A stretch of DNA of 64,000 nucleotides from Onchocerca volvulus (GCA_000499405.2 HG738138.1:3460368-3524367), one strand, 5' to 3'. Positions 13,174 to 26,653 are shown, counted from the first letter of the stretch. Notes: generated by a model not told the origin, from the letters alone. Program-made: numbers and translations.

Positions 13174-13425
13174 ATGCTTTCTATCATTGTTCAAACTTTT
13201 CGTTCATCTAACACAATCATCGTATCACTGATTGTTATATTTATTTATACAAAATATAATTCCGCACTACTTAAAAGCACTAACGTAAAATGCGTCGATC
13301 CTTGCATTGCTGTTGCGTTATCACAATTTATGCACTATACTGCAAATCGAACTCGGTTGCAACAAACATGCAACAATTATCTCGTGCTATATTTTCAATA
13401 TTGCTTGTTGGACAGAATGCCTTAG
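13174..13425 (+). CDS. Hypothetical small Cys-containing membrane or secreted protein
   Basis: An ATG at 13174 opens 83 codons. The product has a hydrophobic stretch at about residues 13-26 (TIIVSLIVIFIYTK). A Cys-bearing part follows, with KCVDPCIAVALSQFMHY and later cysteines before Tyr-rich segments. The pattern resembles small extracellular nematode domains, but I cannot assign it to one. The frame stays open upstream to 13102. It may be one exon of a larger gene. No splice partner was established. Confidence 0.25.
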   Translation: MLSIIVQTFRSSNTIIVSLIVIFIYTKYNSALLKSTNVKCVDPCIAVALSQFMHYTANRTRLQQTCNNYLVLYFQYCLLDRMP

Positions 13426-16400
13426 CTCTAGACTTCAGTCTTTGCTAAGTGCCAAACATAATCAATTATGCTTGATATCACTATCAGTAAATTTCTTGCC
13501 AAAATTCACTTAATGTGAAAGCAATTATTGGTTTATCAGTGCTCATCTATGACATATCAGAAAGCGCTGCGTGTTATTTTGCTCGCAATTTGCAGTTATG
13601 CACGTGAATTACTTTTGTCATCCATTTTAATGGAGTGAAGTGCTCATAGAAAAGTGCAAAAATCTTTGCGGCACTAAATTATTCGCTTTATGTATTTATA
13701 TCTTTGCTGGGATGTTATAACATTATTTTGTGGCAGTTTCTTTATCCTATCATTTTCTTGGCCAGTCTTCATGCAAAAGTAAAAAATTGCTCCGTTTATT
13801 CGTAGCATCAGTCTTCGAGTTTGCCGGTGTTTGGAAAGGAATCTGAAAGATAACAGATGGGAATGGAAAAATAAGAAAGAAGAAATGTGTCTTCCAAATT
13901 TCTCGCTAAATTTATGATTTTAATAGTGCTATCACAGACAAACATGAAAATTATTTTTTTTAGTAATGATGGTTTAATTTTTATCAAGTCCATATTTTCT
14001 CTATTTATTAGAATGTCAAGCATCAATGCTCTCATATTTTGTTATGTAATATTTTTCTAGCAATTGACGCAATACTCGATTTCGTTCCAATCATCTAACA
14101 GTCCCGTTTTAGTCGGTCAATCAACTATAATTTTTGTGAAGAGCAAGAGATTCTGATGAGACATGAATTTAAAATATACTTGAAATGTAAGTTCGTATAA
14201 GTGATATTCAATAGATTTAATCTTTCATCCATAGATTGATTTGCATTAAACTTCGCCGTTTCTAGTAAAAAAGGTTAGACCTGACAAGTTAATAATATTT
14301 CGACCTTTAAAGGAATACTTTCTGGAAATATTCTAAAAAGTATGCTTCTCTCGAAAACACAAATACATGCTTCCCCTCAAAATTGAAGTATTTTAGAAAA
14401 CGGGGAACGAATGTTGCTTTTTGTTACAAAAATGAATGAATCACAAGCAACCAAAATAATAGTTCTTTTCGATCTTCGTGTCAGACATTTACCAAAGTTG
14501 CTGATTTCAAACGCCTTTCCATTACAAATATTTCGTCTCTTTCCTAGTTGAGTATTTGAATATATATGTATACATGTGCAAGAGCCGTGTACGTAACGTA
14601 TGCGTGTAACATTGGTGAGAGTGTTTGCATGCAAATATGCGAAAGTTTGATGCCTGTGAAGTGATTGCTGAGTGATGTGCATGCTATTTGTGCATGCAAA
14701 AGTATCAACAATTCTGGCAGGAGCAGAATTCATTCAAATCGGAACACAATAATAATTCGTCGAAATGTATAAGGCTCAATTCATGGCGTGACTCTGTCTG
14801 ACTGTGCCCGTTATTCGCAAAAATTTATAAGGGAAATATATTGGTGGCATTGCTGCATTATATGATCGATGATTAATATAGATGGAGAAAATGTGCAGGC
14901 TTTATTGTCAATCCTTTTCAAATCAATGTCGTTTTCATGATTTAGCACGCCTGATGATGATATATGGGAGAGCAGGATTGTGACGATTAAATCATCATCA
15001 ATGGATCGATCTATCGTTGATCGAAATATTCCTGATGCATTGAAAGAGAACGAACGAAGTGCAATTGATGGCAGTGATCATTAACTGATCAACACCTTTT
15101 TCTTAGCTCATCCTATTTTTTCATAAATTTTATGTTAGTATGAATGTTACGTAATGCATAACATGGAATGAAAAGCTTTAATGAGTTTTGAAAGGTAGCA
15201 ATTTGGCAAAGTTTTGCCTGAAGTACAACATGATTGGATTAATGACATACTATCAAACCTTCTAGTCTTTCTCTTCATCCTATCTTTCCAATTTGTAACA
15301 GTTTTCATTTACCTAAATGGTTAGTTGCTGCTTCACAAGCATGATTACTTGCTTCCTGCAAATCTCTTTTTGTCCATCATTTTCAAATTTATTTATTTAT
15401 TTTTTCTTTTATTCAGTTTCTCAGCCATTTTTTGATTGCACTTTCAATGATAATCTTTCAACAAACAGTATCCAGTTTTTTGAGATTCTGCTTCAAAAAA
15501 TTAATCTTATGAGCTATTATTGCTTTACAAATTGAACATTCTTGCCACTAATCCTTAGTATACATTTTAAAATTAGGGATAAACTCAGCCCAATGTTATT
15601 TTCATCTTGCACCTTGTTGACATATCGCTATATTTCCATCCTCAGCTTATCTGCTCAAATCATATTCAGCCGTAATTCCACACAAAATTGTGTTTTGTCA
15701 AGCAATTGAAACAGTATTGATTACTTGATGTTGGAATTTCCAATAAACAACTCTAAATTGCAATAATTGTTATTGTCTGAGCCAATGCCAAATTTCCAAT
15801 AGTCATCCTGTCATCTTTTCTTTCTATCCTCCCATTTCCCCCAGAAAAAAAAAAAAAAAAAAAAAAAACAGGAAAGTGTCAGAATGAATTTCGTTTTGTT
15901 TAGATTCAAGTATAAGAGATCAAATTACCAAATAATGGTTCCAAATAATGCTTTAATCTCAAGAGACATCTACTGATAATTATTGAATTTTGAAAATGGG
16001 AAGTGGAATTAAAAAATTTTTTATAAACGCAGTTACTGGAGAGGTAAAAAGCATATCAGATAGTTTTCTCTATCCAAAAATGGAGAATAGAACTGAAAAA
16101 ACAAGGTTGAAAATTTTCGCTGAGAAACATTACATTTTATTCTTGGGAAAAAGAAGTATTTTAATTATCTGAAAATTTTTGGGATTTTGTTCAAACACAC
16201 TTCACTTACTTTAACTTCTAAAATCATCTTAAGATACTAAGAATAGTTCAGAAGGCGATATTATTTTATATATTTCCAAATTTATCTTAACACTTTTTTT
16301 TGGAATTTCAAAATAAGAGGATCTCGTTGTTTCTAAATTTTAATTCAAAAAATAAAGTTGCATAATTCCTTGAAATTAGCATGCATTGAGAAATAATTTT

Positions 16401-16681
16401 ATAATTTTTGTGGAAGTTAAGTTAAATAAGATTATTAATACGCTCCATTAAATGCAGTAAATTCCGATTAGAGTCAAATAATTGAACGAGTATCTTCAAC
16501 TAAATCACTATACAAAACATTTCCTGTTATTCGTGCTAGATTTTGTTAAAAATTTCAAAAAGTGAAAAAATGATGTCACAGGTTAGAGATCTTTATTGTG
16601 GTTATGACCCCTGACACTAAGAATCTAACTTGCCTTTAACACTGTACAATTCCATGAAAGAGAAACCAGTCTAGTAATACG

Positions 16682-16918
16682 ATGGAATTCAATACTGTAT
16701 TTGAGCTGATCGCAGCACTATCGTTGCTGTATGTATTTTTGCTTGCATTTTCGAGTGTTTGCTGGCCGATTATGCAGCAATCATCTATCCCTGTCAATAA
16801 TACACTTATCCTTGTTGACATTAACTTCAGTTACTTACCTTTGGTTGCAATAACAATCCCATCCATTAAACTGTTGATCGCAAGAAAAGCGAATCTAGCT
16901 TTTTCTAGAAAGAAATGA
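16682..16918 (+). CDS. Possible C-terminal exon of a nematode chemoreceptor-like GPCR
   Basis: A frame of 78 codons with normal codon diversity predicts two hydrophobic segments. One is at residues 8-30 (FELIAALSLLYVFLLAF and following), the other at about 42-62 (LILVDINFSYLPLVAITIP). Between them is a short polar loop, and after them a basic tail (KLLIARKANLAFSRKK). Two closing helices and a positively charged cytoplasmic tail fit TM6-TM7 of a serpentine receptor, but no family-specific motif is decisive. A TYRYISI-like segment at about 15598-15709 could belong to the same gene. A pseudogene or chance are alternatives. Confidence 0.3.
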   Translation: MEFNTVFELIAALSLLYVFLLAFSSVCWPIMQQSSIPVNNTLILVDINFSYLPLVAITIPSIKLLIARKANLAFSRKK

Positions 16919-17055
16919 TCAATGTTCTTCCAAAAATTGTTATTTAAAAAGTAAATGGAACTGAATTGGTTTATTTTTTTTTTTCCGTATGTTTTGTTAG
17001 ATTATTTTATACTAAGCTATCTGTACCGCTAGTCTATTTAAATAAAAATGTCCAA

Positions 17056-17157
17056 AAAAAAAGTAGTATATCTTATAAAAAAATACGCGCCTATTCGAAT
17101 GCAACGTTTTGTGTTTCAAAATTTCAAAGCAATTGATGAAAAACTTGAGACGTTGAG
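17056..17157 (-). repeat. Dispersed repeat, copy 2 (reverse orientation)
   Basis: On the - strand the order is AAGTTTTTCATCAATTGCTT, GAAATTTTG, GTTGCATTCGAATAGGCGCG, then an AT-rich run with AAGATATACTACTTTTT. This is the same order as copies 1 and 3. It ends about 300 bp upstream of the ankyrin gene start. Confidence 0.75.
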
Positions 17158-17458
17158 TTAAAAGTCACAATGAAATTTACATTTTTATTTCTATGGATCA
17201 ATTTTAAATTTCTATATGTAGAAATTCGGAACTCACACTTTTGTGTTTTTATCTCAAGTTACCGAAGCTTAAATCATATCTCGAGAAGAGAGCACTTTAC
17301 ATCAATTTAGAGATCCTAAAAATCAAAGATGTTTACATCTTTAGTGATAATTTGATTTCAATTGATATTTTCGTCCTAATCGTATCAGATATATGAGAAT
17401 TTTTGAAATCTTTATATTTCATTAAGCAGGATAATTAAATTTCGCTGCATGTTTTAAG

Positions 17459-20400
17459 ATGCGTCATGCATTTTCATCCACGAGCAGTTGCTGTAACGAT
17501 GCGTTCAAAGCTGTCCGGGCTAATCATATAAATTGCCTCACGCATATGAAAAAGAAAGATTTGGAACAACGTGATATAAATGGACAAACACCGCTTCATG
17601 TGGCCGCTAAACTTGGCTTTCTACAGGCTATCGAGTATGTTATTTTATTTATTTATTTTTTTTAATTTAAAATAGTAAAACAAAATCGCTAAATATTATC
17701 GTTGCCTTGTTGATATTTAGTTTGTTACAAAACGAAGCGCCAGCAACACAGGATGCTTTATCAGTATTTGGCGAGAATCCGGCTCTCGTTGCTGCAGGTG
17801 AAGGACAGACCCTAAGCGTTGAATTATTATTTAATGAAAATTCGAAATATGCCTTAGCTCGAGCACAGCAGCAAGATATCAATGGTACTACAGTATTAAT
17901 GGCTGCTGTTGCCCGAGGAAACAATGACCTGGCTTTATGGCTTCTGAAACGTTTTGGGAAAAAGTTGGCAATGTTACCAAACAACTTCCGTATGCTACCG
18001 CTGCATGTCGCTGCTGCAAAAGGTACGCCCATTATTTTTTTATAGATAGTGTTTATTTGTTGCTGATTATAGATGACGTTTATAATGATTTATCCTCATG
18101 CAATTACTTTATCAGTAATCATTCAACTCCCACATGTATATCAATTTATTTTGTTATTATTAGTGTCAGTAATTAAGTTTGCCAGAGTTTGATAAGACAA
18201 TTTAGTAAACGTCTCATCCACTTTTTTGTTTCATATTTTCTAGCGCGAAATGTTTCTATTTGTGGAACCTTAGCTTTAGAAATAACAACCAACATTTTAA
18301 TGTCTCATGGCCTTATCATAATGATTTGATCATGCATTGGAGTGTAATCCAATAGATTAGGTTCCTAATTTCACAAGCTAATTATATTTATCTTTAATAC
18401 GAGCAACATACGATCAGTCGTTTTACATTTAATTTATATAAACATATCATCTTTCTCAAATTGTTATAATCAAGTTCTAAAAAGAATTTTAGGCAATATT
18501 GAATTTATTCGTAATGCAATCAAATATGATCGACGTATGGTTAATTTCAGAGATCAGTTTGGTAATTTTTATTCTCCTGAATCTTTTTTGTGGGAAATTA
18601 GTATATATATATCTTTTTACGACACATATATTTTTTCTTCAATAAATAAAACTGATTACATTTAACATAATTAACATAAAATAAATAGGAATTAAAACTT
18701 TCCTGTCATATCTCAACTTCTATTACAATTAATTAAAATAGATGGACGTTGTTTTAACTTAATTTGTATCAGAATTAATAATGCAGTGCTACAGGTTGTA
18801 CACCAGTATTCTATGCAATTCAAGGAGGATGTTTTAATTGTGTTAGATTTTTGATCGAGAAAGGTGGTGCAGATATTTGCATCGTATCAGATAAAGGACA
18901 ATCACTGTTGCATGTTGCATGCCTTGCTGGTCATGCACATATTGTTCGATGGATAATAAATCGTTCTGCAGCCAATGTCATTTTGTGGACAACGAAAGAT
19001 AATGCTAATGCCATACATTGTGCCTCATGTACGCGTAAAATCATTAAATAAAAACAATTGTATCTTTCAAAAATGAGACCTAAGTATTTTAAAATAATGT
19101 ACAGGAAAAAAGGATATTCGTGAAAAGTTTTCTTACGATTACGAGTAACTGAAGAACACAAACTTATATTTGTCAACAAACTCAAATATTTTGTTGAATC
19201 AGTAATATTTAGATACCAAAGGTTAATTTTAATTAAAGAGAATAGCTGGATCTCACTTTATGTGATGAAAATTTTCCTATGTGGTTTGAAGACAAATTGA
19301 AAAATAAAAGTGAAATGAAACATTGAGTAGTTATAATGTTTTTGTAAATATCTATATTCTGAAAAGTTCTACTATTTTGTGCTTACGGAACTAATTCGTA
19401 TGCTTAAAATGTTTTATCAAGTAAGAAATGATCTTGTAGAGGAGTTTTTTCTTTTAGACAGTGGTAGCGTTGCTGCACTGTATATTTTACTCCGTACCAT
19501 ATCTCATAAACGTCGACGACAGATACTTGCATTGCGAGATTCACATGGTAATACTCCGCTTCATCTTACAGCCATCAATAATCACACTGATGCTGCACAG
19601 TATTTGGTTAGTTTTAAAATAATTGTGTAAATTTTTTCTTTTTATGTACTTTATAAATTAAATTACGTCTCTCAAAATAAACAAAGTGTTCAATTGCCTT
19701 TTTAATCCAACGAGAAAAGAGTGATATGATCGAAAAGAGATCTTAGATAAGGATGATTTTTTTAGCTTGAAAATGGTGCCGAACCACGATTGCTCAACAA
19801 TGGAGGACAAACGGCTGAAGCAATTGCATGCGTACGAAAAAATTATCAGCTTGCCAAACTTTTATTTTACTGGAAAGGTATTTCGACTTATTTAAGAAGT
19901 TTTAAAAGTGCAATTTTTTGAGTAAGTTGGAAAATGTCCATCTTAATTAAAAAGATAGAATAAATATTAGTTGATTTAAGAACGAAAACAAAAGAAGACA
20001 AAAGAATGGTTCCCACCGTTGGCCACAACCGATACACTGCATAGAGACAACGTCTATTCGTCTGATTACTGGAGTACTTCAAGCCATACTATGCCGAATA
20101 GTTCAAGCCACATTGTGCCAATCAATGTTGCTGTACCTCCATCATTACATTATTCATCATTACAGCAAAACAGCACCTCGAAAGATTCACCAAAGGATAA
20201 TTTCGCTGTCACCAATGCAGTGTAAGTCTGATGTTTATTCTAAATTAATTTAAAAAATATATGTACAAGAATGTCTGGAAAAGTAATTTTGGCTCCTTGT
20301 ACAATATACTGGATTGTTGTAAATACAGGGAGGTGATAGTGAGTGAACTGCGCCCCATAACTTACGTCGCATCGGATGAAGGTGGTCGAATTTATGAGGA

Positions 20401-20979
20401 TCATTCAATTCAAACCGACCGTGACTCTTTGCGAACTGCAACAAAGGTTACTATCTTTCTGTAATAAAGATTTCGGACTAAGCATGGAATCTCCTTCTTA
20501 AATAAGTTCCTAGAAGCTTAGGCGCCCGGAATGCCATCCAAAAGATGGCCGGAAGATCATTATGCCAAAAACTTACTTATTGTGGAAGACTTGTATATAT
20601 ATTGATTGCATTAGCATGCTTTCATGCACCCAAGTTGTTCCATGTTTCTGGCTTAGAATATTTATGAATAAATATTATTATATATAAAAAACAGTACTGG
20701 AAGTTTCTTAACCCATCTTGTCGTTTGTCGCGATGATGAAAACTTCAAATTGCTAGTTGAAATAGCATGCTTCTCACTTTTTTTTTGTTAACAAATAAAG
20801 AAAAATAGGCTAAAAAAGATCATTCTGACTGTATAATAATCAAGTAGCCATTTTTTTTTCACTTATCAGGCAAAATATAAACTGAAATCATAGAGCAGGT
20901 TCTGGATGAAGATGAATGGCGAGAAAGCCTGGCAGCAGTCGCACAAATTGATAGAGTTCTGCAAGAAATCGATGCTTAA
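17459..20979 (+). CDS. Ankyrin-repeat protein, possibly synphilin-like
   Basis: Nine phase-consistent exons give 493 residues: 17459-17634, 17721-18022, 18493-18561, 18795-19028, 19458-19606, 19766-19877, 19981-20221, 20329-20446 and 20899-20979. The ATG follows a TTTTAAG acceptor-like site, and an in-frame TAA lies just upstream. Residues from about 38 to 345 hold around seven ankyrin repeats, for example DINGQTPLHVAAKLGF, DKGQSLLHVACLAGHAHIV and DSHGNTPLHLTAINNHTDAA. A polar tail follows (TKEWFPPLATTDTLHRDN, then Ser/Thr-rich), ending in an acidic helix (LDEDEWRESLAAVAQIDRV). There is no signal peptide or membrane segment, so it is probably a cytosolic scaffold. The order of the last repeats, with a spaced pair before a closing repeat, recalls synphilin-1 (SNCAIP), but this is a weak inference. 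If the intron after 20446 is retained, the protein would stop at 20464. Confidence 0.8.
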
Positions 20980-21987
20980 AACAGTCCGGAGGTTCCCACC
21001 AATCTAATTTTTTTTTGATTTCCTGAAAAGTTCTCGGCAGATCTTGAAAATTGGAAATCGAATTGCACCCTAGAATAACACAATGCACACGCGTCCATAC
21101 TTCCCATGATTTATCTCATCGCTCTTCTCCATTTATTATCTAACACCCCTCTAAAAAATCGAGGAATTAAGAGTTATTTCCGCATCATTAATTTATGCAA
21201 GTTCCTATCGACAAATAATTACTAAACCGTCCTTGCTCTTTTCTCGACTTATCTCAGGAAGACCCAGTCTTTCAAGTCAAAAGCTTTTACCAAAACATGT
21301 CGTAATTTTCGGAACGTTCAAAGATGCGAAGATTTTATGGATGCTTTTTATTATTGTGTGACATATAAATTTCCCAAGAAATTTTCGTCACTTTCCAATG
21401 TTTATATTTTACCCCAAGCCTTTGAATCACTTCTATTTGCTCAATTTATTTTTTTAAGTTGTACATTCTCCGTCAGCTGACTTTTTATTAATACTTACCA
21501 TACTGGTGCTCCGTTTTATCTCTTATATCAAATAATCACACAATGTAATAAATGTTAAACAGTCCATAAATTGTACTTTACTTATGCAGTTATTGAAAGT
21601 ATGTTTACTATAGTGAAGTAACATATTCTTTGTAGTACTGCCAATGTATTTGATGCTATAACTGTATTAGCCGTGTTGCAGATGTTCTCTATGAAACATA
21701 TTGATCCTTGAAACTGTAAAAAACTGCATCAAAATATACTTCTACATGCCGCATCTCACTGCTTATCTTTCCACTTATTTTTCATTACTCAAATTATCCA
21801 TTTCTTCGATTTTAGGATCAAAATCACCGTTAACAATTTATCAAAGAACAATAGGACAATAAAAATTTAAATACATGTCGATATAAATACATTTACGCTT
21901 CTCTATAAAGAAAAAATTTGTGAATTCTTATGAATTTAAGAATTCATTTTCCTACACATAACAAGAACGGAAATCGTCCCATAAATA
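20980..21987. other. Convergent intergenic region
   Basis: About 1 kb lies between the 3' ends of the ankyrin gene (+) and the NOL10-like gene (-). It should hold both 3' UTRs. An AATAAA-type signal is present near 21549 on the + strand. No further gene was seen. Confidence 0.6.
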
Positions 21988-24900
21988 TCAAGTCATCTTT
22001 TTCATTCGGCTGCGATGGTTATTATTGATTTTTCGTCGAGGTCCTCCCCATACGCGAGATTTTTCCAACATGTTGGTAATTCCCTTTATACCTCGCCTAA
22101 GTTCCTTCCTTTCCGCTAAATGTTGCTTTTCTCTCCTTGCCAAACATTCTTTTTTTGCAGCCAATCCACCTGTTTTTGTTTTAAATGTCATTTGCAGCCC
22201 ACCAAATGGCATTGATTGTTCACTTCCGCCCACAACTTCTGATGTATCCTTACTTTTTTTCGTATTCATCGTTTCAATTCCCGCCTTAAATAAAATTCGC
22301 CTCATTTACTTTTTAATTCCATTTCTTAGTACTAGAGTGTCTACTTCATCTGTCCTTTTGGATAAAGAAAAAACTTTATTGCAAATATCAGATGAGATTT
22401 AACATTCAGGCCACAATAAATTGTAAAAATAAAGGCAACTATGCTTCAGAAATTAAAGGAAGGTATATAAAGACACATAAACAAACCTGAGCAGATAGTG
22501 AAGTGGCGTTTTCTTCAGCCTTTTTCTGCTTTAAGTACTGTACAACATCTTCACCGATATCGGATTCGATTAAATCAAAACCTTTTGGTTTCATAACTTT
22601 CCGCTTTTCTAGCACTTTTCCCTGCATTTTTCCATCATCACTACTTTCCTCATTAGTGATCATCTAAAAGATGCTTATTTATGTATAAGAACTAAGAAAA
22701 TTGATTAAATTATCTTAGCGCGACGAACATTGAAATTATATAATTCGAGATTCATAATCTATTTATTACATCAAACCAAACGAACTTACAGACAATTCTC
22801 TTACCACGTTATTTTCTTCGTCTTCCTTGGGATCAATTTCACTGAAACTTTCACCTTCACTGGAAATTCCATCTTCACTGGAACTTTCATCATCACTCCT
22901 GCTCCCAGCACTGCTCGTATTTTCGTAGATATCCAGATCTTCACTACTCTGTATTTCTGACTGAATATATATATATATTTCTACACTAATAATTAACAGA
23001 CATAAAGAGAACAAGCCATTACTTGAATATTAAGTCGTGATAAAAACTGCCATACAATAAGATTAATTTCCGTTTATTTCGAATAATGTGAAATAAAGTT
23101 TTTGAGAATTGCAAATCATGATTAAATTAAATGTATAACAACTTTAGAAGCAAGTAAAAATACCCTTTTGTTGTTATTGCTTGTATCACCATCAACATTT
23201 TTCGACAGTTTCTGTCGTCCTCCTCCTTTTTTCAAAGCCGAGACAAATAGTTGAAACGGCTCGCTGCTTTCATCAACTTGAAAATCAGGATTTGTGAATA
23301 GAGAACCAAACCGTTCATCTGACAATATGGAAATCGCATCCTTATCCTAAAGAGACACAAAATTGTAGCAACGTGAGCATCACTAGCTGATATTTTCCTA
23401 AAAAACTGAAATAAGAGAGCTTTATTTATTTCCCATATTTAACAAGAAAACCTTTTTCTTTGTCATCCGATCAACATTTTCCGCTCCCTCCATCAAAGAT
23501 AACAATTTTGTAGCCAATTCTTTATTCACACTTGGTAATTTCGGCTTTCTTAATTTTCTGCTTGCAATTGACAAGGAACGTTCATCATCAATTTTTTCCA
23601 TTATCTGTAAACAAATAGGAAAAATTAAAATCACAAGCCATATTTGACAGCATTATGATTGCATAAAAATATTTACTGCGCCTTATTAAGAATAAAATAT
23701 TTTTGAAATGCTTAAAAAATACATATATTCAGATGCGATGAAAATTATATTCACATTACCTTCCTCTGCTTATAATTTTCATATGCGAATGGTTGCGTAA
23801 ATGTCTTTGCTTTATTATATAGTCGGATATCAATAAAATATCCATGCATATATGCACGAAGAAGACTAGTTCCAATGAGATGTGACAGACCGATTTCTTC
23901 AAGCTGCTCTTTCGTCACAAACTTGTAGTCATCATATACTAAAAAAAGTTTAATTAACGGGATATCTCAGGACGCAATTAAACTATAAAACATATTACAG
24001 ATGTAAAATGTAATAAAAGTTCTAAAAATGGCTAAAAAATGATAGACACAGCATTGTAAATACTTAATAGAAAGACTGTATGAAATGATCATTGTATGTA
24101 TACCCGCAGGCTGTTCTGCTTCTTCTAATTCTTCTGTGATTGTCTCAAGATATGAACACCATTTAGGAGCTGTACCAATAGCCGGAACAAAATATTGCAA
24201 CATTTTAGGAGCTTCATTAGCGAAAAATAGAAGTCCTGAAGTTCATATGTATAAGATTTTTCGATGATAAATTTACGTGCAATAGAATCAGAAATGAAGC
24301 TGCTGCAAAAATTGGTAAACAAGATGCATTTATGTAAAAACTGTCTCTCGCATTTATGTAAATAATTCACCAGAATCAGGATACCGGCAGAAGTCAGTCA
24401 GATTAGATCCAGGTTCGATTGCTGCGAATGGTTTACCATCTGTTTCTTCCCAAATTTTCAATAAACGCATATCCATGCTCAACACAAGACTGTGCTCCGG
24501 TATAAAATCAATTTTATTTATCGGCAAACCAGTTTGATGGTCCTTGATTAGCAGAGGTTTGTTAGACCGGATATCGAATAATAAAACCTGGGAAAAACGT
24601 TGCATAGAAATAAATTTAAATTATGAGATAGTGAATGAAAGTAATTTCAAAAACTTACATGACCTGTACTCGTCCCGACCCCAAGATGAAGCGCATCTTT
24701 GAAGCATACTGAAGTCACTTTCGGCAGCTCGCTAAAAATACTTGAATTGCATGGAAGTTAAAATTAAAAGTGGCAATATAAACAAAAAGTATGAACTATT
24801 CATTATCAGAAGCAATCAATCAGTAAAACAGAAAATATGAAGTCCAAGTTGTTTATTGCGATGAAAATCAAAGGAAAAGCTTAAAATTGCCTGTTATTTG

Positions 24901-26653
24901 ATTGAAAATATAAAGCACAATCAAGAATGCCACATCGATTTCCATCCCTATGATCCCATGCTTCAATTCGGCCATCAACTGTTCCACAGATGAACAAATG
25001 ATGATCTTCGTTGAACTGACAGCAGGTCAGTGACGAAGACGAAGTTATTAGAGGTGGCAGAAATTTCCCTTCTTCTAAATTTAGGCGGAAAATCTCGCTG
25101 CTGCAATCACAATAATTTCCACTAGTTTAATTATAATAGCATCGATTTTCTTTGGAGTCAACTTCATTTCCATAAGGATTCGCTCAATCAGTGAGCACTT
25201 GCTCCAACATTCAAAAAAGGTGATTATAACCAACTACTTAATAAATAAATGCAAAGAAAAGAACATTATTTACTTTGCCGAAAGATAAAATAAGGGTAAA
25301 ATGTGTTTGTTTTTTTAGCTTCCTTTTAAACCATGAAACAGAAGACAAATAGATAAGATCTGAATCGAACATTTGTTCCTTGAATGAAGGAAAGGAAGGT
25401 AAAGGTGTTACGAAAAAAGTAACAAAAAAAGAGCAAAACTTTTCTCAAGATTTGAGTTTAATAAACAAACTTTATACTCGGCTGAGAATATTATATTAAA
25501 CTCTCTGATGTAGTTTCTATTGAATTTCACAAAAGATAGTGGAATAATAACATTATCAAAAATATCGATGAAAACAAGTTCAAACCAACTTACCCACTTC
25601 CCACAATGTAGAGGTCACTCACTTCACGACAAAAAGCCATATCATGACCAAATTTCGGAATTCTCATCCTAAAATATCTTCCGTAAGCCACATGCACTTC
25701 GACATATCGTTCTTCTTCTAACAGCACGAACTAAAAAGAAAAAAAAAAGAAAAAAAAACGATTTTTTCTTAACAAGTCTAGCAACAGTAACTTAAAAACT
25801 CACATGGTTGTTTAAGAAGCTTTCTCAATGAAATAAACTTGCTAACATGTCTTAACAACATTAAAAAACTTAAACGCGAAATGTTACAAAATGAAAATGT
25901 AGCCTACTTTAGAAAAATCATCACTAAGAACAGCCATTTTCACAACATCCGCATCGAGACCACGCGAAAATTTCAGTGACAGATCACTTACATCAAAACA
26001 CTTAAGAAGCGGTTTGTAAGTACCTGAATATACAAACGACATAAAAATTTTTGAATTTGTGTAATTAAATGTAGTTTGGATCAAGATTTATTCTAAGCCA
26101 GTTTTCAAATTTTTGGTACAAATCATATATAGTGTGATCCCAATAAGAGAAGATAAACAGATCAATAAAACAACGTTCTCGGTAACTTAGATTTTGTGCA
26201 TAACTGAAAAGTGACACTGATGGAAAAATGTTATTTAAAAATATTGGCAATTTAATGATGAACATGTAGTCGTTGTTAAATTATAAGATCATTCACATTC
26301 ATTATACAAAAATTTTTAAAGAACAAAAATCATAAAGATGGAATTATCATACCCGTGGCAAAAATGTAGCGTCCATCAGGAGATACCGTGACCGTATTGC
26401 TAATGTCGGGCATGTCAAAATCCTGTATCAGTTGTATTCTTCTCCTCAAATCTGTGAAGAAATTGGAGAATTAAAACTTTTATGAATAGTTTAAATACGT
26501 TGAAAACACAGACAGTTTACAAAGCTGTGCGGAATTTAAACCTATGTCTTTTTGTTCCAGTTTGCGTCTTTTCCGATCTGTTATCCAATCTGGGATTGAC
26601 TTGCCAGCACTTAAATTGTAGATTTTGATATCATTTGCAGAAAGGACTTGCAT
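21988..26653 (-). CDS. NOL10: NOL10/ENP2-like nucleolar WD40 protein
   Basis: Fourteen exons read on the - strand: 26653-26542, 26451-26353, 26023-25908, 25730-25594, 25100-24891, 24740-24659, 24587-24371, 24235-24104, 23938-23760, 23604-23452, 23346-23164, 22960-22805, 22663-22487 and 22284-21988. They total 749 residues, against about 690 in human NOL10. The start matches the family ([19 protein letters not shown] then [17 protein letters not shown]). A WD40 propeller spans residues 1 to about 390, followed by the conserved [20 protein letters not shown] block. The NUC153 motif ([17 protein letters not shown]) is at about residue 488. After it come an acidic Ser/Glu stretch and a Lys/Arg-rich tail, usual for this family. 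ENP2/NOL10 acts in the nucleolus in 18S rRNA processing and 40S assembly. The intron between exons 5 and 6 must use a GC donor. Confidence 0.95.
24741..24890 (-). other. GC-AG intron in the NOL10-like gene
   Basis: Exon 5 runs into a stop with no usable GT donor. The only join that keeps frame is AACAG|GCAATT (donor GC at 24890-24889) to ATTCAAG|T (acceptor ending at 24741). The joined peptide [19 protein letters not shown] then aligns without gaps to the corresponding human NOL10 stretch. GC-AG is a known minor class of U2 introns. Confidence 0.8.

Larger units (their letters stand above)
12641..17458. other. Gene-poor region with two receptor-like or secreted-like open frames
   Basis: Apart from the open frames at 13174-13425 and 16682-16918 and the reverse-oriented dispersed repeat at 17056-17157, this stretch is AT-rich non-coding sequence. 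An open segment near 15598-15709 contains LLTYRYISILSLSAQ, which resembles the end of TM3 in nematode chemoreceptors, but no complete receptor could be built. The A tract at 15845-15868 is unremarkable. Confidence 0.4.

Noticed and set aside
14377..14733. 118-codon - strand frame
   Set aside because: The + strand there is a TG/CATGCA-rich stretch that happens to lack stops; the product is low in protein-like features.
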